Part shown: in pieces, positions 25,634 to 34,905 of the stretch
Layout of the letters: every line of letters starts with the position of its first letter
How positions within the stretch are numbered: the stretch's first letter is position 1
NCBI GenBank assembly: GCA_964561995.1
Contig: CAZLQZ010000005.1
Span: 1-64,000 of the forward strand
DNA: 64,000 bases
Reading direction: 5' to 3'
Source: JABIAG01 sp964561995
GTDB lineage: Archaea > Nanobdellota > Nanobdellia > Woesearchaeales > JABIAG01
Notes under the pieces: generated by a model
Databases searched by the model: none
What the model was told of the DNA's origin: nothing
Seen by the model: only the letters and a program-made list of their open reading frames with translations
Translations under genes and position numbers: made by a program

Positions 25634-26584
25634 ATGGTTTATTTAAGTATTGTATTTTTAATAATTTCATTAGCAATAGTGGTGCTAAGCAGTCATTGGA
25701 TTATTAAATCATTATCAAAAATAGCCAAATTACTAAAAATTAGCGATTATAGCGCTGCATTTATAATTTTAGCTTTATCAACTTCATTACCAGAATTATT
25801 CGTTGGAATCAATGCTGCTTTAGAAAACAATCCTGCTTTATCATTAGGTAATGTTATTGGTTCAAATTTAGTTAATTTAACTCTTATTGCAGGTCTGGGT
25901 GTTGTTTTAGTAGGCGGATTTAAAATTAAATCTGAAAAAACAAAAAAAGATTCATTAATGATGTTCTTTATTACCTTAGCACCTTTAATATTGATGTTTA
26001 TAGGTAGACAAATATCAAGAATTGATGGAATTATTTTAATTGGAATATTTATAACATATAACTATATTTTATTAAGAGACCAAAGAAAATTTACAAAAGT
26101 AACTGATGGAACTATTACCAAACGTCAAGCAGTTATTTATCCATTTATTTTCATATTCAGCCTAATAATCTTATTTTTTGCATCAAGATATGCAATACTT
26201 TACGCTATTGAAACTGTTAACTTTCTTAATTTAGCTCCAATGATTGTTGGTTTAATTTTAATTGCCCTAGGAACTTCCTTACCAGAATTATCATTTACTT
26301 TATCGTCATTAGCTGAGAAAAAAAGTGAACTATCATTAGGAAATTTAATGGGGTCTGTTGTTGCCAATTCAACTTTAGTTTTAGGAGTAACAGCAATAAT
26401 TATGCCAATAACTGCAAACTTCCTTATTTTTTTAATTTCAGGATCATTTATGATTTTTGCCACATTTTTATTTGCAACTTTTGTTGAAAGTGGAAGTAAA
26501 TTGTACATAAAAGAAGGAATATCACTAATATTATTGTATGTAGTGTTCATGGTTATACAAATATATGTTCCAAGCATTTTATAG
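25634..26584 (+). CDS. Na+/Ca2+ exchanger-family antiporter (CaCA), second copy
   Basis: 316 aa, about ten membrane helices, two inverted CaCA repeats. Both signature motifs are canonical: LALSTSLPELFVGI with GNVIGSNL, and IALGTSLPELSFTL with GNLMGSVV, each with Glu. It should exchange Ca2+ for Na+ or H+. The protein is only distantly similar to the copy at 15479, whose second repeat has Asp. A TTTATATA box (about 25591-25598) and a GGGGTG ribosome-binding site precede the ATG. Confidence 0.9.
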   Translation: MVYLSIVFLIISLAIVVLSSHWIIKSLSKIAKLLKISDYSAAFIILALSTSLPELFVGINAALENNPALSLGNVIGSNLVNLTLIAGLGVVLVGGFKIKSEKTKKDSLMMFFITLAPLILMFIGRQISRIDGIILIGIFITYNYILLRDQRKFTKVTDGTITKRQAVIYPFIFIFSLIILFFASRYAILYAIETVNFLNLAPMIVGLILIALGTSLPELSFTLSSLAEKKSELSLGNLMGSVVANSTLVLGVTAIIMPITANFLIFLISGSFMIFATFLFATFVESGSKLYIKEGISLILLYVVFMVIQIYVPSIL

Positions 26585-26603
26585 ATTAAAGACATAATCA
26601 AAG

Positions 26604-26622
26604 TAGTTATAACATATAACTA
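26604..26622. promoter_or_regulatory. perfect inverted repeat between exchanger and glycogen cluster
   Basis: TAGTTAT-AACAT-ATAACTA has 7-bp perfect arms with a 5-base spacer. It lies 20 bp after the exchanger stop and about 107 bp before the first gene of the glycogen cluster. It could be an operator for the small HTH protein encoded there or part of a terminator. The rest of the 144-bp gap holds a TATTTAAA box and a G-rich ribosome-binding site. Confidence 0.35.
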
Positions 26623-26728
26623 AAAATCATAATAGTTAAATAAGATTAATTCAATAAAACTAATAATGAGTTGTATATCGAGTGTAAAGTATTTAAACTA
26701 AAAAATCAATAACTGGGGGAAGGTGTTA

Positions 26729-26950
26729 ATGAAGAAAACTTATGAAGAAATTAGAAGAAACGTTTTACTTTCATTATTTAATGGGAAAAAAACTATTAAT
26801 GAAATTTCGAGGGATTCTGGTGTTAATTGGAAAACAGTACAAAGACATTTAACTTATTTAAAGGGAATAGAGCTTGTAAGTGAAGTTTTTTCTTCACCAT
26901 ATGTTAGAATTTTTGATCTAACTGAAAAAGCCAGGGAAAAAATAATTTGA
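26729..26950 (+). CDS. small HTH (winged-helix-like) regulator
   Basis: A 73-aa protein consisting of a single helix-turn-helix domain: helices KTYEEIRRNVLLSLFNGKKT, then INEISRDSGVNWKTVQRHL (recognition helix), and a wing ending in a beta strand. It resembles ArsR/MarR-like mini regulators of archaea. ATG at 26729 is chosen over GTG at 26723 because GGGGGAAGGTG sits directly before it. Its stop overlaps the TTG start of the glycosyltransferase, so it is the first gene of the glycogen operon and probably its regulator. Confidence 0.75.
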   Translation: MKKTYEEIRRNVLLSLFNGKKTINEISRDSGVNWKTVQRHLTYLKGIELVSEVFSSPYVRIFDLTEKAREKII

Positions 26951-28149
26951 AAGTGCTAATGTTTGGATGGGAATTTCCACCAATGAAGTCAGGTGGTTTA
27001 GGAACAGCTTGTTATGATTTATGTAGAGGATTGTATAAAGAAGGAATAGAGGTCACTTTTGTAGTTCCAAAACTTCCAAAAGATAGTAAAAGTGAATTTG
27101 TAAAATTAATGGGTGCTAATCAGCATGTTAAATTTCAAGAAGTAGATTCAATTATTACTCCTTATATGAATACTAAAGAATATTTAGAAGTTTATGAACA
27201 TTTAGATGAAAATATGAAAGAAAATTATGGTAAAACTTTATTTTCTGAAGTTCACAGATATACAAAAGCTGCTGATTTAATAACTAAAAGATCAGATTTT
27301 GATGTTATTCATGTTCACGATTGGATGACCTATAAGGCAGGAATTGTTGCAAAAGAAATTTCAGGTAAACCAATTGTTGCTCATATTCACGCTACTGAAT
27401 TTGATAGAACTGGCGGAAATCCAAATCAAGCAATTTCACAAATTGAATATGAAGGATTAAAAGCTGCTGATTTAATAATTGCAAATTCAAATTATACAAA
27501 AAATAATGTAATTAAAGTATATAATATTAATCCAGATAAAATTAAAGTTGTTCATTGGGGAATTGATGAAAATAATCCAGCATATAATACTAATGAAGTA
27601 TCTCCATTTAAAGATGAAAAAACAGTATTATTTTTAGGAAGAGTGACATTACAAAAAGGACCAGAATATTTTGTAAAAGCAGCCGAAAATGTAATAAAAT
27701 ATGTTCCTAATGTTAAATTTATATTTGCTGGCAGCGGAGATATGTTTCCAAGAATAGTTAATGAAGTAGCAGACAGGAATTTATCAGATAAGTTTGTTTT
27801 TACAGGTTTTTTAAAAGGAGATGATGTTCATAGAGCATTTCAAATGGCCGATCTTTATGTAATGCCTTCTGTCTCTGAACCATTCGGTCTTGTTGCCTTA
27901 GAATCATTGAAAAATAACACCCCTATTTTAATTTCTAAACAATCAGGAGTTTCAGAAGTTGTAACTAATGCTTTTAAAGTTGATTTTTGGGACGTAGAAG
28001 AGATGACTAATAAAATTGTTTCATTTCTTTCATATCCTTCATTAAGTTATGAACTTAAAAAAAATGGTTTTGAAGAATCTAAAAAATTTAATTTAGCAGA
28101 ACCTGCAAAAAAATGCATTGACTGTTATAATGAGGTGATAGAATGGTAG
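26947..28149 (+). CDS. glycosyltransferase family 4/5, glycogen (starch) synthase-like
   Basis: A 400-aa GT-B glycosyltransferase. It opens with MKVLMFGWEFPPMKSGGLGT, the sugar-nucleotide loop K-x-G-G-L-G of glycogen/starch synthases. It contains DVIHVHDWMT, the acceptor-side HAT/EFDRTGG, and the donor-binding block SVSEPFGLVALESL with the E-x7-E pattern. It should add glucose from ADP- or UDP-glucose to an alpha-1,4-glucan. The start is a TTG overlapping the previous stop. It overlaps the GH57 gene by 7 bp. A second, unrelated synthase (GT3) follows three genes later. Confidence 0.85.
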   Translation: MKVLMFGWEFPPMKSGGLGTACYDLCRGLYKEGIEVTFVVPKLPKDSKSEFVKLMGANQHVKFQEVDSIITPYMNTKEYLEVYEHLDENMKENYGKTLFSEVHRYTKAADLITKRSDFDVIHVHDWMTYKAGIVAKEISGKPIVAHIHATEFDRTGGNPNQAISQIEYEGLKAADLIIANSNYTKNNVIKVYNINPDKIKVVHWGIDENNPAYNTNEVSPFKDEKTVLFLGRVTLQKGPEYFVKAAENVIKYVPNVKFIFAGSGDMFPRIVNEVADRNLSDKFVFTGFLKGDDVHRAFQMADLYVMPSVSEPFGLVALESLKNNTPILISKQSGVSEVVTNAFKVDFWDVEEMTNKIVSFLSYPSLSYELKKNGFEESKKFNLAEPAKKCIDCYNEVIEW

Positions 28150-29360
28150 ATGTTTGTTTTTATTTTCAAGTTCATCAACCATGGAGAATGAAAAAATATA
28201 ATATTTTCCAAATAGGTAATGATTCAAATTATTTTGACGAACAAAAAAATAAAGAAATAATGGAAAAAGTTACAAAAAAATGTTACTTACCAACAAATAA
28301 ATTAATGTTAAATTTATTAGATAAACATCCTGAATTTAAAATTTCTTATTCAATTTCAGGAACTGCACTAGATCAATTTGAAAAATACAGCCCAGAAGTA
28401 TTAGACTCATTTAAAGAATTAACTAAAACCAAACAAGTTGAATTTCTAGATGAAACTTACTACCATAGTTTAGCATTTTTATATTCAAAAACTGAATTTC
28501 TTGAACAAGTTGAAAAACATAAAAATAAAATTAAAAAATTATTCAATTATACTCCTAAAGTATTTAGAAATACTGAATTAATTTATAATAATGAAATTGG
28601 ACAATACATTGAAAGAATGGGTTATAAAGGAATTTTAGCAGAGGGAGCAGACCACATTTTAAATTGGAAAAGTCCGAATTTCATATACAAACCAAAAGGA
28701 TGTAATAAAACAAAATTACTATTAAAAAATTATAAATTAAGTGATGATATTGCATTTAGATTTTCAGAAAGAAGCTGGAATGAATGGCCACTTACAACTG
28801 AGAAATTTGGCAAATGGGCTAACCAAATTAATGGTAATGGTGTTTGTCTTAATTTATTTATGGATTATGAAACCTTTGGAGAACATCAGTGGGAAGATAC
28901 AGGAATATTTAATTTCATGAAAAAACTCCCTGAACAAATGTTAAAACACCCCGATAATAATTTTAAAACACCTTCCGAATTAATTGATAAACATGAAGCA
29001 GTCGATGAATTAGATGTCCCAAATTTAATGAGTTGGGCAGATGCTGAAAGAGATGTTTCTGCATGGCTAGGCAATAAGATGCAAAAATCTGCTATTGCAA
29101 GACTTTATGCAATTGAAGATCAAGTTAAAAAATCTGGCAACCCAGAATTATTAGATACTTGGAGAAAATTAACAACGTCAGACCATTTTTACTATATGTG
29201 TACTAAATTTTTTTCAGACGGAGACGTTCATAAATATTTCAATCCTTATGACAGTCCATACGATTCATTCATTAATTTTATGAATATTTTAAACGATATG
29301 ACAATAAGATTGAAAACATCAGATTCCTTACAATTTAGCTTACAAAAAGCTAGAATATAA
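28143..29360 (+). CDS. GH57 alpha-amylase-type glycoside hydrolase
   Basis: A 405-aa glycoside hydrolase of family 57. It opens with VCFYFQVHQPWRM (His of the HQP motif). The nucleophile is Glu145 in FRNTELIY and the acid/base is Asp241 in MDYETFGEHQW. The order and spacing match archaeal GH57 alpha-amylases found beside glycogen synthases. There is no signal peptide, so it works on intracellular glycogen. GGTGAT lies just before the ATG and the gene overlaps the preceding synthase. Confidence 0.9.
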   Translation: MVDVCFYFQVHQPWRMKKYNIFQIGNDSNYFDEQKNKEIMEKVTKKCYLPTNKLMLNLLDKHPEFKISYSISGTALDQFEKYSPEVLDSFKELTKTKQVEFLDETYYHSLAFLYSKTEFLEQVEKHKNKIKKLFNYTPKVFRNTELIYNNEIGQYIERMGYKGILAEGADHILNWKSPNFIYKPKGCNKTKLLLKNYKLSDDIAFRFSERSWNEWPLTTEKFGKWANQINGNGVCLNLFMDYETFGEHQWEDTGIFNFMKKLPEQMLKHPDNNFKTPSELIDKHEAVDELDVPNLMSWADAERDVSAWLGNKMQKSAIARLYAIEDQVKKSGNPELLDTWRKLTTSDHFYYMCTKFFSDGDVHKYFNPYDSPYDSFINFMNILNDMTIRLKTSDSLQFSLQKARI

Positions 29361-29389
29361 TTTAAAGGTTCAAAAAAGAGGTGAAGTAA

Positions 29390-29821
29390 ATGGCTAAGAA
29401 AAAAATAGTTAAAAAAACAGCAAAAAAAGTTACTAAAAAAGTAGCAAGTAAGCCTGTTAAAAAGGCTACTAAAAAAAAGAACATAAAAAAAGCAAAACCA
29501 AAAACAACAATAAAAATTAGTGTTTCAAAAAAAATTTTAGAAGAAGCACCTGAAGAATTTGCTTTTGTTTTAAACGACGGTAGAAAATTAAAAAGCGTAC
29601 AAGAATTGACAAATTCATTAGAAACAATGAGTGATGACTTATTCAACTACCACGTAACTGATATAAAAAATGATTTTGCAAATTGGATTGATGATATCTT
29701 TAATGAATCTAAACTTGCAGAAGAAATGAAAAAAACAAAAAGCAGAATTGAAACAAGAATTAAACTATTACAAAAACTTGTAGATGAAGTTATCGCAGAA
29801 AGCAAACCTAAAAAGAAATGA
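29390..29821 (+). CDS. Lys-rich-tailed small protein in the glycogen operon (DUF5752-like)
   Basis: 143 aa. Residues 1-43 are a histone-like basic tail of KKxxKK repeats. Residues 45-143 form a folded part: FAFVLNDGRKLKSVQEL, YHVTDIKNDFANWIDDIF and a helical end. This pattern (dG..l.s..eL, YH...nDFa.Wi.d.f) resembles DUF5752, a family seen next to glycosyltransferases. Its function is unknown. A targeting or scaffolding role at glycogen granules is a guess. AGAGGTGA precedes the ATG, and the stop overlaps the next start (ATGA), so it is coupled to the GT3 synthase. Confidence 0.6.
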   Translation: MAKKKIVKKTAKKVTKKVASKPVKKATKKKNIKKAKPKTTIKISVSKKILEEAPEEFAFVLNDGRKLKSVQELTNSLETMSDDLFNYHVTDIKNDFANWIDDIFNESKLAEEMKKTKSRIETRIKLLQKLVDEVIAESKPKKK

Positions 29822-31605
29822 GCGATATTGAGAAAAAAGCTGAACTTCTCTTTGAAGTAAGCTGGGAAGTTTGTAATAAAGTAGGTGGTATTAATACTGT
29901 TATTAAATCAAAAACCAGTAAAATACTTGAAAGCTATAATGACCATGATTATATAGCCGTCGGACCATATTTTCATGATAAAGCAACAGAAGAATTTGAA
30001 GAAGTTCCTACTCCAAAAGAATTTGAAAAAAAATGTAAGGAATTAGAAACAGAAGGAATACAAATTCATTTTGGAAAATGGTTAATAAAAGGAAGTCCAT
30101 TTACAATATTAATAGATTTTAATAACTACTGGTACAAACTTAACGAAATCAAACAAAAATTATGGGAAAACTTTTCAATTAGTTCAATACGTTCAGGATA
30201 TGATTATGATGAACCTTTAGTATGGAGTTATGCAGTTGGAAGAGTTATTCAATGTTTAGCCAACAATAAAAAAACTGTTGTTCAATGTCACGAATGGTTA
30301 AGTGGAGTTACTTTACTTTACCTCAAAATAAACAAAGTAAAAATATCAACTGTTTTCACCACACATGCAACTATTCTTGGTAGAACACTTTCTTCCAACA
30401 ATGTTAACTTATATGCAGTATTAGACAAAATCAATCCAGATCAAGAAGCCTACAAATATAATATTGAAGCAAAACATTCTGTTGAAAAACAATCAGCAAT
30501 AAATTCAGATATTTTCACTACAGTTTCAGAAATAACAGGAATTGAAGCTGAAAAATTACTTGGAAGAAAACCAGACGTGATACTTCCTAATGGACTTGAT
30601 ATTCAAAAATTTCCAACTTTTGAAGAATTATCTGTTCAACATAATATTTTTAAAAATAAAATAAAAGAATTTCTAAAATATTACTTTTTCCCGTATTATC
30701 CTTTAGATTTAGATAATACTTTAATTTATTTCTTAGCAGGAAGATATGAATATAGAGATAAAGGAATTGATGTTTTTATCAATTCATTATCTAAACTAAA
30801 TGCTATGATGAAAAAATCTAAATCTAAAAAAAATATTGTTGCATTTATTTGGGTGCCTGCTAATGCTCAATCAATTGACCCACATCTATTACAAAATAAA
30901 GCAATTTATGATGAAATTCAACATTCAATTAATGACAACAATACTTCAATAAAAAATAAAATAATGAACAATTTATTGTCTAATAAAAATATTAATGAAA
31001 AATCAATATTTAGTGAAAGTTTTTTATTTGAGACTAAAAAAAGATTAAAAAGATTCAAAAAAGTAGGCACACCAGAATTATCGACACACCATTTATATGA
31101 TAAAAATGATCAAATAGTTAAAACATTATATTCGTCAGGATTAGATAATATGGAAGACGACCCTGTTAAAGTAATATTTTATCCAATTTACTTAACTGGA
31201 AGTGACGGATTATTAGATTTAACATATTATGAATGTATGCAGGGGTCTCATCTTGGTGTTTTTCCTTCATTCTATGAACCTTGGGGTTATACACCATTAG
31301 AAGCAGCAGCATTAGGCGTTAGTTCTGTGACTACAGATTTGGCTGGTTTTGGAAGACATATTTACAAAGAATGTGTTGATAAAGAAATACCAGGAGTCTT
31401 TGTTTTAAAAAGAGACAAAAAAACAGACCAACAAATTACCGATTCATTAGCTAAATTCATGTTTAAATTTAGTAAATTCTCAAAGCAAGATAGAGTTAAA
31501 AATAAATTAATTGCAAGAAACATGGCAGCAAAAGCAGATTGGAAATTTTTAATTGATAACTACATTATTGCTCACAATAAAGCATTCGACAAAACATACA
31601 AATAA
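29818..31605 (+). CDS. GT3-type glycogen synthase
   Basis: A 595-aa glycogen synthase of family GT3, the fungal/animal type. Landmarks: FEVSWEVCNKVGGINTV, VGPYF, HEWLSGVTLLYLK, STVFTTHATILGRT, ILPNGLDIQKF, AGRYEYRDKGIDVF, and FPSFYEPWGYTPLEAAALG with the catalytic Glu pair. GT3 enzymes use UDP-glucose and need no separate ADP-glucose supply. It is coupled to the preceding gene by ATGA. Its presence with a GT4/5-like enzyme in one operon suggests division of labour, such as initiation versus extension; this is inferred. Confidence 0.92.
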   Translation: MSDIEKKAELLFEVSWEVCNKVGGINTVIKSKTSKILESYNDHDYIAVGPYFHDKATEEFEEVPTPKEFEKKCKELETEGIQIHFGKWLIKGSPFTILIDFNNYWYKLNEIKQKLWENFSISSIRSGYDYDEPLVWSYAVGRVIQCLANNKKTVVQCHEWLSGVTLLYLKINKVKISTVFTTHATILGRTLSSNNVNLYAVLDKINPDQEAYKYNIEAKHSVEKQSAINSDIFTTVSEITGIEAEKLLGRKPDVILPNGLDIQKFPTFEELSVQHNIFKNKIKEFLKYYFFPYYPLDLDNTLIYFLAGRYEYRDKGIDVFINSLSKLNAMMKKSKSKKNIVAFIWVPANAQSIDPHLLQNKAIYDEIQHSINDNNTSIKNKIMNNLLSNKNINEKSIFSESFLFETKKRLKRFKKVGTPELSTHHLYDKNDQIVKTLYSSGLDNMEDDPVKVIFYPIYLTGSDGLLDLTYYECMQGSHLGVFPSFYEPWGYTPLEAAALGVSSVTTDLAGFGRHIYKECVDKEIPGVFVLKRDKKTDQQITDSLAKFMFKFSKFSKQDRVKNKLIARNMAAKADWKFLIDNYIIAHNKAFDKTYK

Positions 31606-31610
31606 AAAAA

Positions 31611-33311
31611 ATGAAAATAATTCATAAAGTCGGTAAATTTGAACTAAAAAAAGAATCTGAAGGAAACTTATTATTAAGTAATTCAAAAAAAGGGTTTTTA
31701 AATTTAGGTTGTGCAAATTCCAAATATCAAGGTTTATTTTTTTTTGATGAAGAAGTTTACAAAATTTTAGAAGAAATTAAAATTGACGGAGAAGTTAAAG
31801 AAATTACAAATGAAATATTCAAAGTTAAAAGAAATAAAAGTGCCACAGAAAGTTACTTTTTACCCAAAAACTTCAATTCATTAGTTTATGAGTTATCATC
31901 AATAAAAGAGGCCGAATTAATTTTCGACATTAGAAAAGCCTACGAGATGAATGAATTTGGAAGAGATTACAAAATATCTAAAAACAATAATAAGATAATT
32001 GTTGAATGCAATGGAATGTTTGTAGTAATTGGAAATGTTAAAAATTTTATTAAAAATGAAAAATGGATAAAATATACTTATTCCCAAGATCAAAAAAGAA
32101 ACTCAAAACCCTACGCATGGTATGTTTTTTCTGCATTAAAAGTTAAAACAAAAAAATTAGTAATTACAGCATATAAAAATAAAGAAAAAGCAATTAATGA
32201 AAATAATTTAGTATTAAAAACTCTTAATAAAATTAAAAAAAATGAAGAATCATCCATCAAAATATTAAATAAAACTAAAAAAAATACAGCATATAATTTG
32301 GCAGTGAATTCTCTTAATAATTTATTAATTGAAGAAGGAATTTTAGCAGGACTGCCTTGGTTTTTTCAAATATGGACCAGAGATGAAATGATTTCATTAA
32401 AAGCTTTGACTCAAATTGGTGAAGAACAATACGCAAAAAAAATCTTAATGAAAAGATTAACAATGATTAATGATAATGGTCGTCTTCCCAATAGAATTCC
32501 ACATGCAAATTTAGACTCGGCAGATTCAATAGGATGGATGTTTTTAAGATTTAATGATGTATTAAAATTAATGAATAAAAAAGAAAAAAACTTACTTGAA
32601 ATAAAAATAAAACAAACTATTGAAATATTAATTAACAAGTATAATAAAAATGGATTTTTTGTAAATGATAAAAAAGAAACATGGATGGACACAGATTATG
32701 GTGATGACTTTAGGAAAGGAAGCAGAATAGAAATTCAAGCTTTGATGATTGCAATTTATGAACTGGCTTTCAAATTAACTAAACAAGTAATATATCAAAA
32801 ATTAAGAAATAGTTTAATTACAAATGTACGAAATAAAATGTTTCATAACGGCTATTTAAAAGACGGAGTAGATGATTCAATAATTAGACCAAACATATTT
32901 ATTGCTTATTATGTTTGTCCTATGCTTCTTTCTAAAAAAGAATGGGAAAAATGTTTTAAAATAAGTTTAGAAAAGTTATGGTTAGAGTGGGGTGGCATTT
33001 CTACAATTGATAAAAAGCATCCTCTTTTTACTTTAAACTATACTGGTGAAAATAATCAATCTTATCATCGTGGCGATGCATGGTATTGGTTAAATAACAT
33101 GGCAGCTATTTGTTTAAACAGAGTAAATAAAAAGAAATTTAAAAAATATATTAATAAAATTTATTCTGCATCAGAAAAGGACATTTTATGGCAAGGTGCA
33201 ATCGGTTCTAGTTCTGAAATAAGTTCAGCATTTCATCAAACTTCAGATGGTTGTTTGAACCAAGCATGGAGTAATGCTATGTTTATAGAATTATTTAATG
33301 AGTTAAAATAA
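31611..33311 (+). CDS. glycogen debranching enzyme (amylo-alpha-1,6-glucosidase)
   Basis: 566 aa. The C-terminal (alpha/alpha)6 barrel is recognised by GLPWFFQIWTRDEMISLKAL, RLPNRIPHANLDSADSIGWM, WYWLNNMAA and SDGCLNQAWSNAMF, the pattern of archaeal amylo-alpha-1,6-glucosidases (GDE_C, GH133-like). The N-terminal beta-rich domain (about 1-190) matches the accessory domain of these enzymes. It should remove alpha-1,6 branch points of glycogen. It is the last gene of the glycogen cluster, 5 bp after the GT3 synthase and convergent with the HD-domain gene. Confidence 0.85.
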   Translation: MKIIHKVGKFELKKESEGNLLLSNSKKGFLNLGCANSKYQGLFFFDEEVYKILEEIKIDGEVKEITNEIFKVKRNKSATESYFLPKNFNSLVYELSSIKEAELIFDIRKAYEMNEFGRDYKISKNNNKIIVECNGMFVVIGNVKNFIKNEKWIKYTYSQDQKRNSKPYAWYVFSALKVKTKKLVITAYKNKEKAINENNLVLKTLNKIKKNEESSIKILNKTKKNTAYNLAVNSLNNLLIEEGILAGLPWFFQIWTRDEMISLKALTQIGEEQYAKKILMKRLTMINDNGRLPNRIPHANLDSADSIGWMFLRFNDVLKLMNKKEKNLLEIKIKQTIEILINKYNKNGFFVNDKKETWMDTDYGDDFRKGSRIEIQALMIAIYELAFKLTKQVIYQKLRNSLITNVRNKMFHNGYLKDGVDDSIIRPNIFIAYYVCPMLLSKKEWEKCFKISLEKLWLEWGGISTIDKKHPLFTLNYTGENNQSYHRGDAWYWLNNMAAICLNRVNKKKFKKYINKIYSASEKDILWQGAIGSSSEISSAFHQTSDGCLNQAWSNAMFIELFNELK

Positions 33312-33998
33312 TTAAAATACATCAGATTCAATATCTTTTGCCATCTCTTTAATCATATTTTTTTCAAGTTCAATTTCTTTTTTAGCAATTTCCTTAGATA
33401 CATCAAGATTTATTTCATTTAAATCTGAAACCCTAACGCCTTTATGAGAAGTAATGAATTTAATTGTATGAACAGTTGATCTATTAAATTTCCCACCATA
33501 TAAAAAAGGCCTAATAAAACCTGCAAAACCAACATCAGCTAACAAATCAGCATCTTGAAGAATTTTTAATTCAATTGTTTTATCTTTCAGATTCATTCTT
33601 TTATCATGATTTTTAATTAAATAACATACTTCTTCAATAAAACCATCAGAATGTCCTTTTTTATTAAGATAAGGCTTTACTATTTCTAAACTTAATTCAG
33701 GATGTTTTTTCCACTCATCAACATATTGATTTTTTTTCTTTACACCTTCAACATCAAAAACCTTAGCAACATTAAGTTTAATTTTTCCAATGTCATGTAA
33801 TAAAGCTGCAACAAGAAGTTGTTGTTTTTTAACTGGAACATCAATTAATTTAATTATATCCTTACAGGTTTCATATACTCTTAATGAAAAAAAAGATTCA
33901 TCAAAAGGTCCAGAATTAAAATAATCAGTTTCAAAATATTTTTGTTCTATAAATTTATAAATTTCTTTATAATTAGGATTTTCATCAATTGAATTCAT
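33312..33998 (-). CDS. HD-domain phosphohydrolase
   Basis: A 228-aa HD-superfamily protein. H68-D69 in LLVAALLHDIGKIKL is the metal-binding HD pair, preceded by an early His/Arg-bearing helix (FFSLRVYETC) and followed by IKNHDKRMN and ILQDADLLADVG, the later metal ligands. Such enzymes hydrolyse phosphoester bonds, often of nucleotides. It is the last gene of the NAD operon (45 bp after nadK), so a nucleotide substrate is plausible. The substrate itself is not determinable. Confidence 0.82.
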   Translation of the reverse strand: MNSIDENPNYKEIYKFIEQKYFETDYFNSGPFDESFFSLRVYETCKDIIKLIDVPVKKQQLLVAALLHDIGKIKLNVAKVFDVEGVKKKNQYVDEWKKHPELSLEIVKPYLNKKGHSDGFIEEVCYLIKNHDKRMNLKDKTIELKILQDADLLADVGFAGFIRPFLYGGKFNRSTVHTIKFITSHKGVRVSDLNEINLDVSKEIAKKEIELEKNMIKEMAKDIESDVF

Positions 33999-34043
33999 AT
34001 TTTATTTTAAAAAAAAATCATATAAAAAACTTTCGAATTATTT

Positions 34044-34880
34044 TCAATACGATAAATGTAATTTTCTTTTACCACATAAATCACCAACTAAATTTAATGG
34101 TTCAACCATCTTAATTTCTAACTCTTGACCTAATCCACATTCATAACTTAAATGAGGACCATCAATGTAAATTTTTCCTTGTCTAGTAAAAGACTTAACA
34201 CCTAAATGATTATTAAACAAATGTTTTGCATTTCTCTGCCCCATCAGTTTATATTGAAAACAATTCAAATTCAAATCAAAAATATAACCATTTTCACTCC
34301 ACATCCAAGCAGTAGATCCGGCAGAAGTTGAAACTAACAAACCACAATTTTTATATTTCTTTTTGTTCATTTTAAAACTAGTAGTTGCTGCAGGATTTTG
34401 ATGACAATATCTTAAATCATTCAAAACAAGTTCAGGAATAATTTTATCATCAATACTAACTTCTAATCTTTTTAACTTTGTTTTCGGATAATCATCTAAA
34501 CCTTCTAACACATGCTTAACATCAACCATGTCACAACAGCATAAAAATCCCACACTTGTTCCGGGATCTGAATTATAACCCAAAACAGGAACATCTTTAA
34601 GATAATGTGAAACTTCTAAAACGGTTCCATCACCACCAACTGCAATTACAAGATCTTTATTTTCAACTGGTTTTAAATCAGCTCTGTAAATTACATCAAA
34701 GTCAAAATTCATTTTATATATAGTATCGAGCAAATAAGCCAATGAATCATTTTGTCTAAAATGACTTTTTTTCATAACACTAACACTTTGATCTTGTGCC
34801 ATGAATTGTCTAATTTTTTCATCTTTTGAATCACGATAAAGTTCATATTTGCTTTTTTTATATACAACTAGTACATTCAT
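34044..34880 (-). CDS. nadK: NAD kinase
   Basis: A 278-aa ATP-NAD kinase that makes NADP. The GGDGT motif (VIAVGGDGTVLE), NSDPGTSVGFL and STSAGSTAW (second conserved Gly-rich/Asn-Asp site) are present. The layout, with a short N-terminal extension and PGTSVGF, is closer to the mitochondrial NADK2-like branch than to classical bacterial NadK. It lies 25 bp after the NMNAT-Nudix gene in the NAD operon, supplying the last step. Confidence 0.9.
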   Translation of the reverse strand: MNVLVVYKKSKYELYRDSKDEKIRQFMAQDQSVSVMKKSHFRQNDSLAYLLDTIYKMNFDFDVIYRADLKPVENKDLVIAVGGDGTVLEVSHYLKDVPVLGYNSDPGTSVGFLCCCDMVDVKHVLEGLDDYPKTKLKRLEVSIDDKIIPELVLNDLRYCHQNPAATTSFKMNKKKYKNCGLLVSTSAGSTAWMWSENGYIFDLNLNCFQYKLMGQRNAKHLFNNHLGVKSFTRQGKIYIDGPHLSYECGLGQELEIKMVEPLNLVGDLCGKRKLHLSY

Positions 34881-34905
34881 TTTAATTGGTAATGCAATTT
34901 AATTT

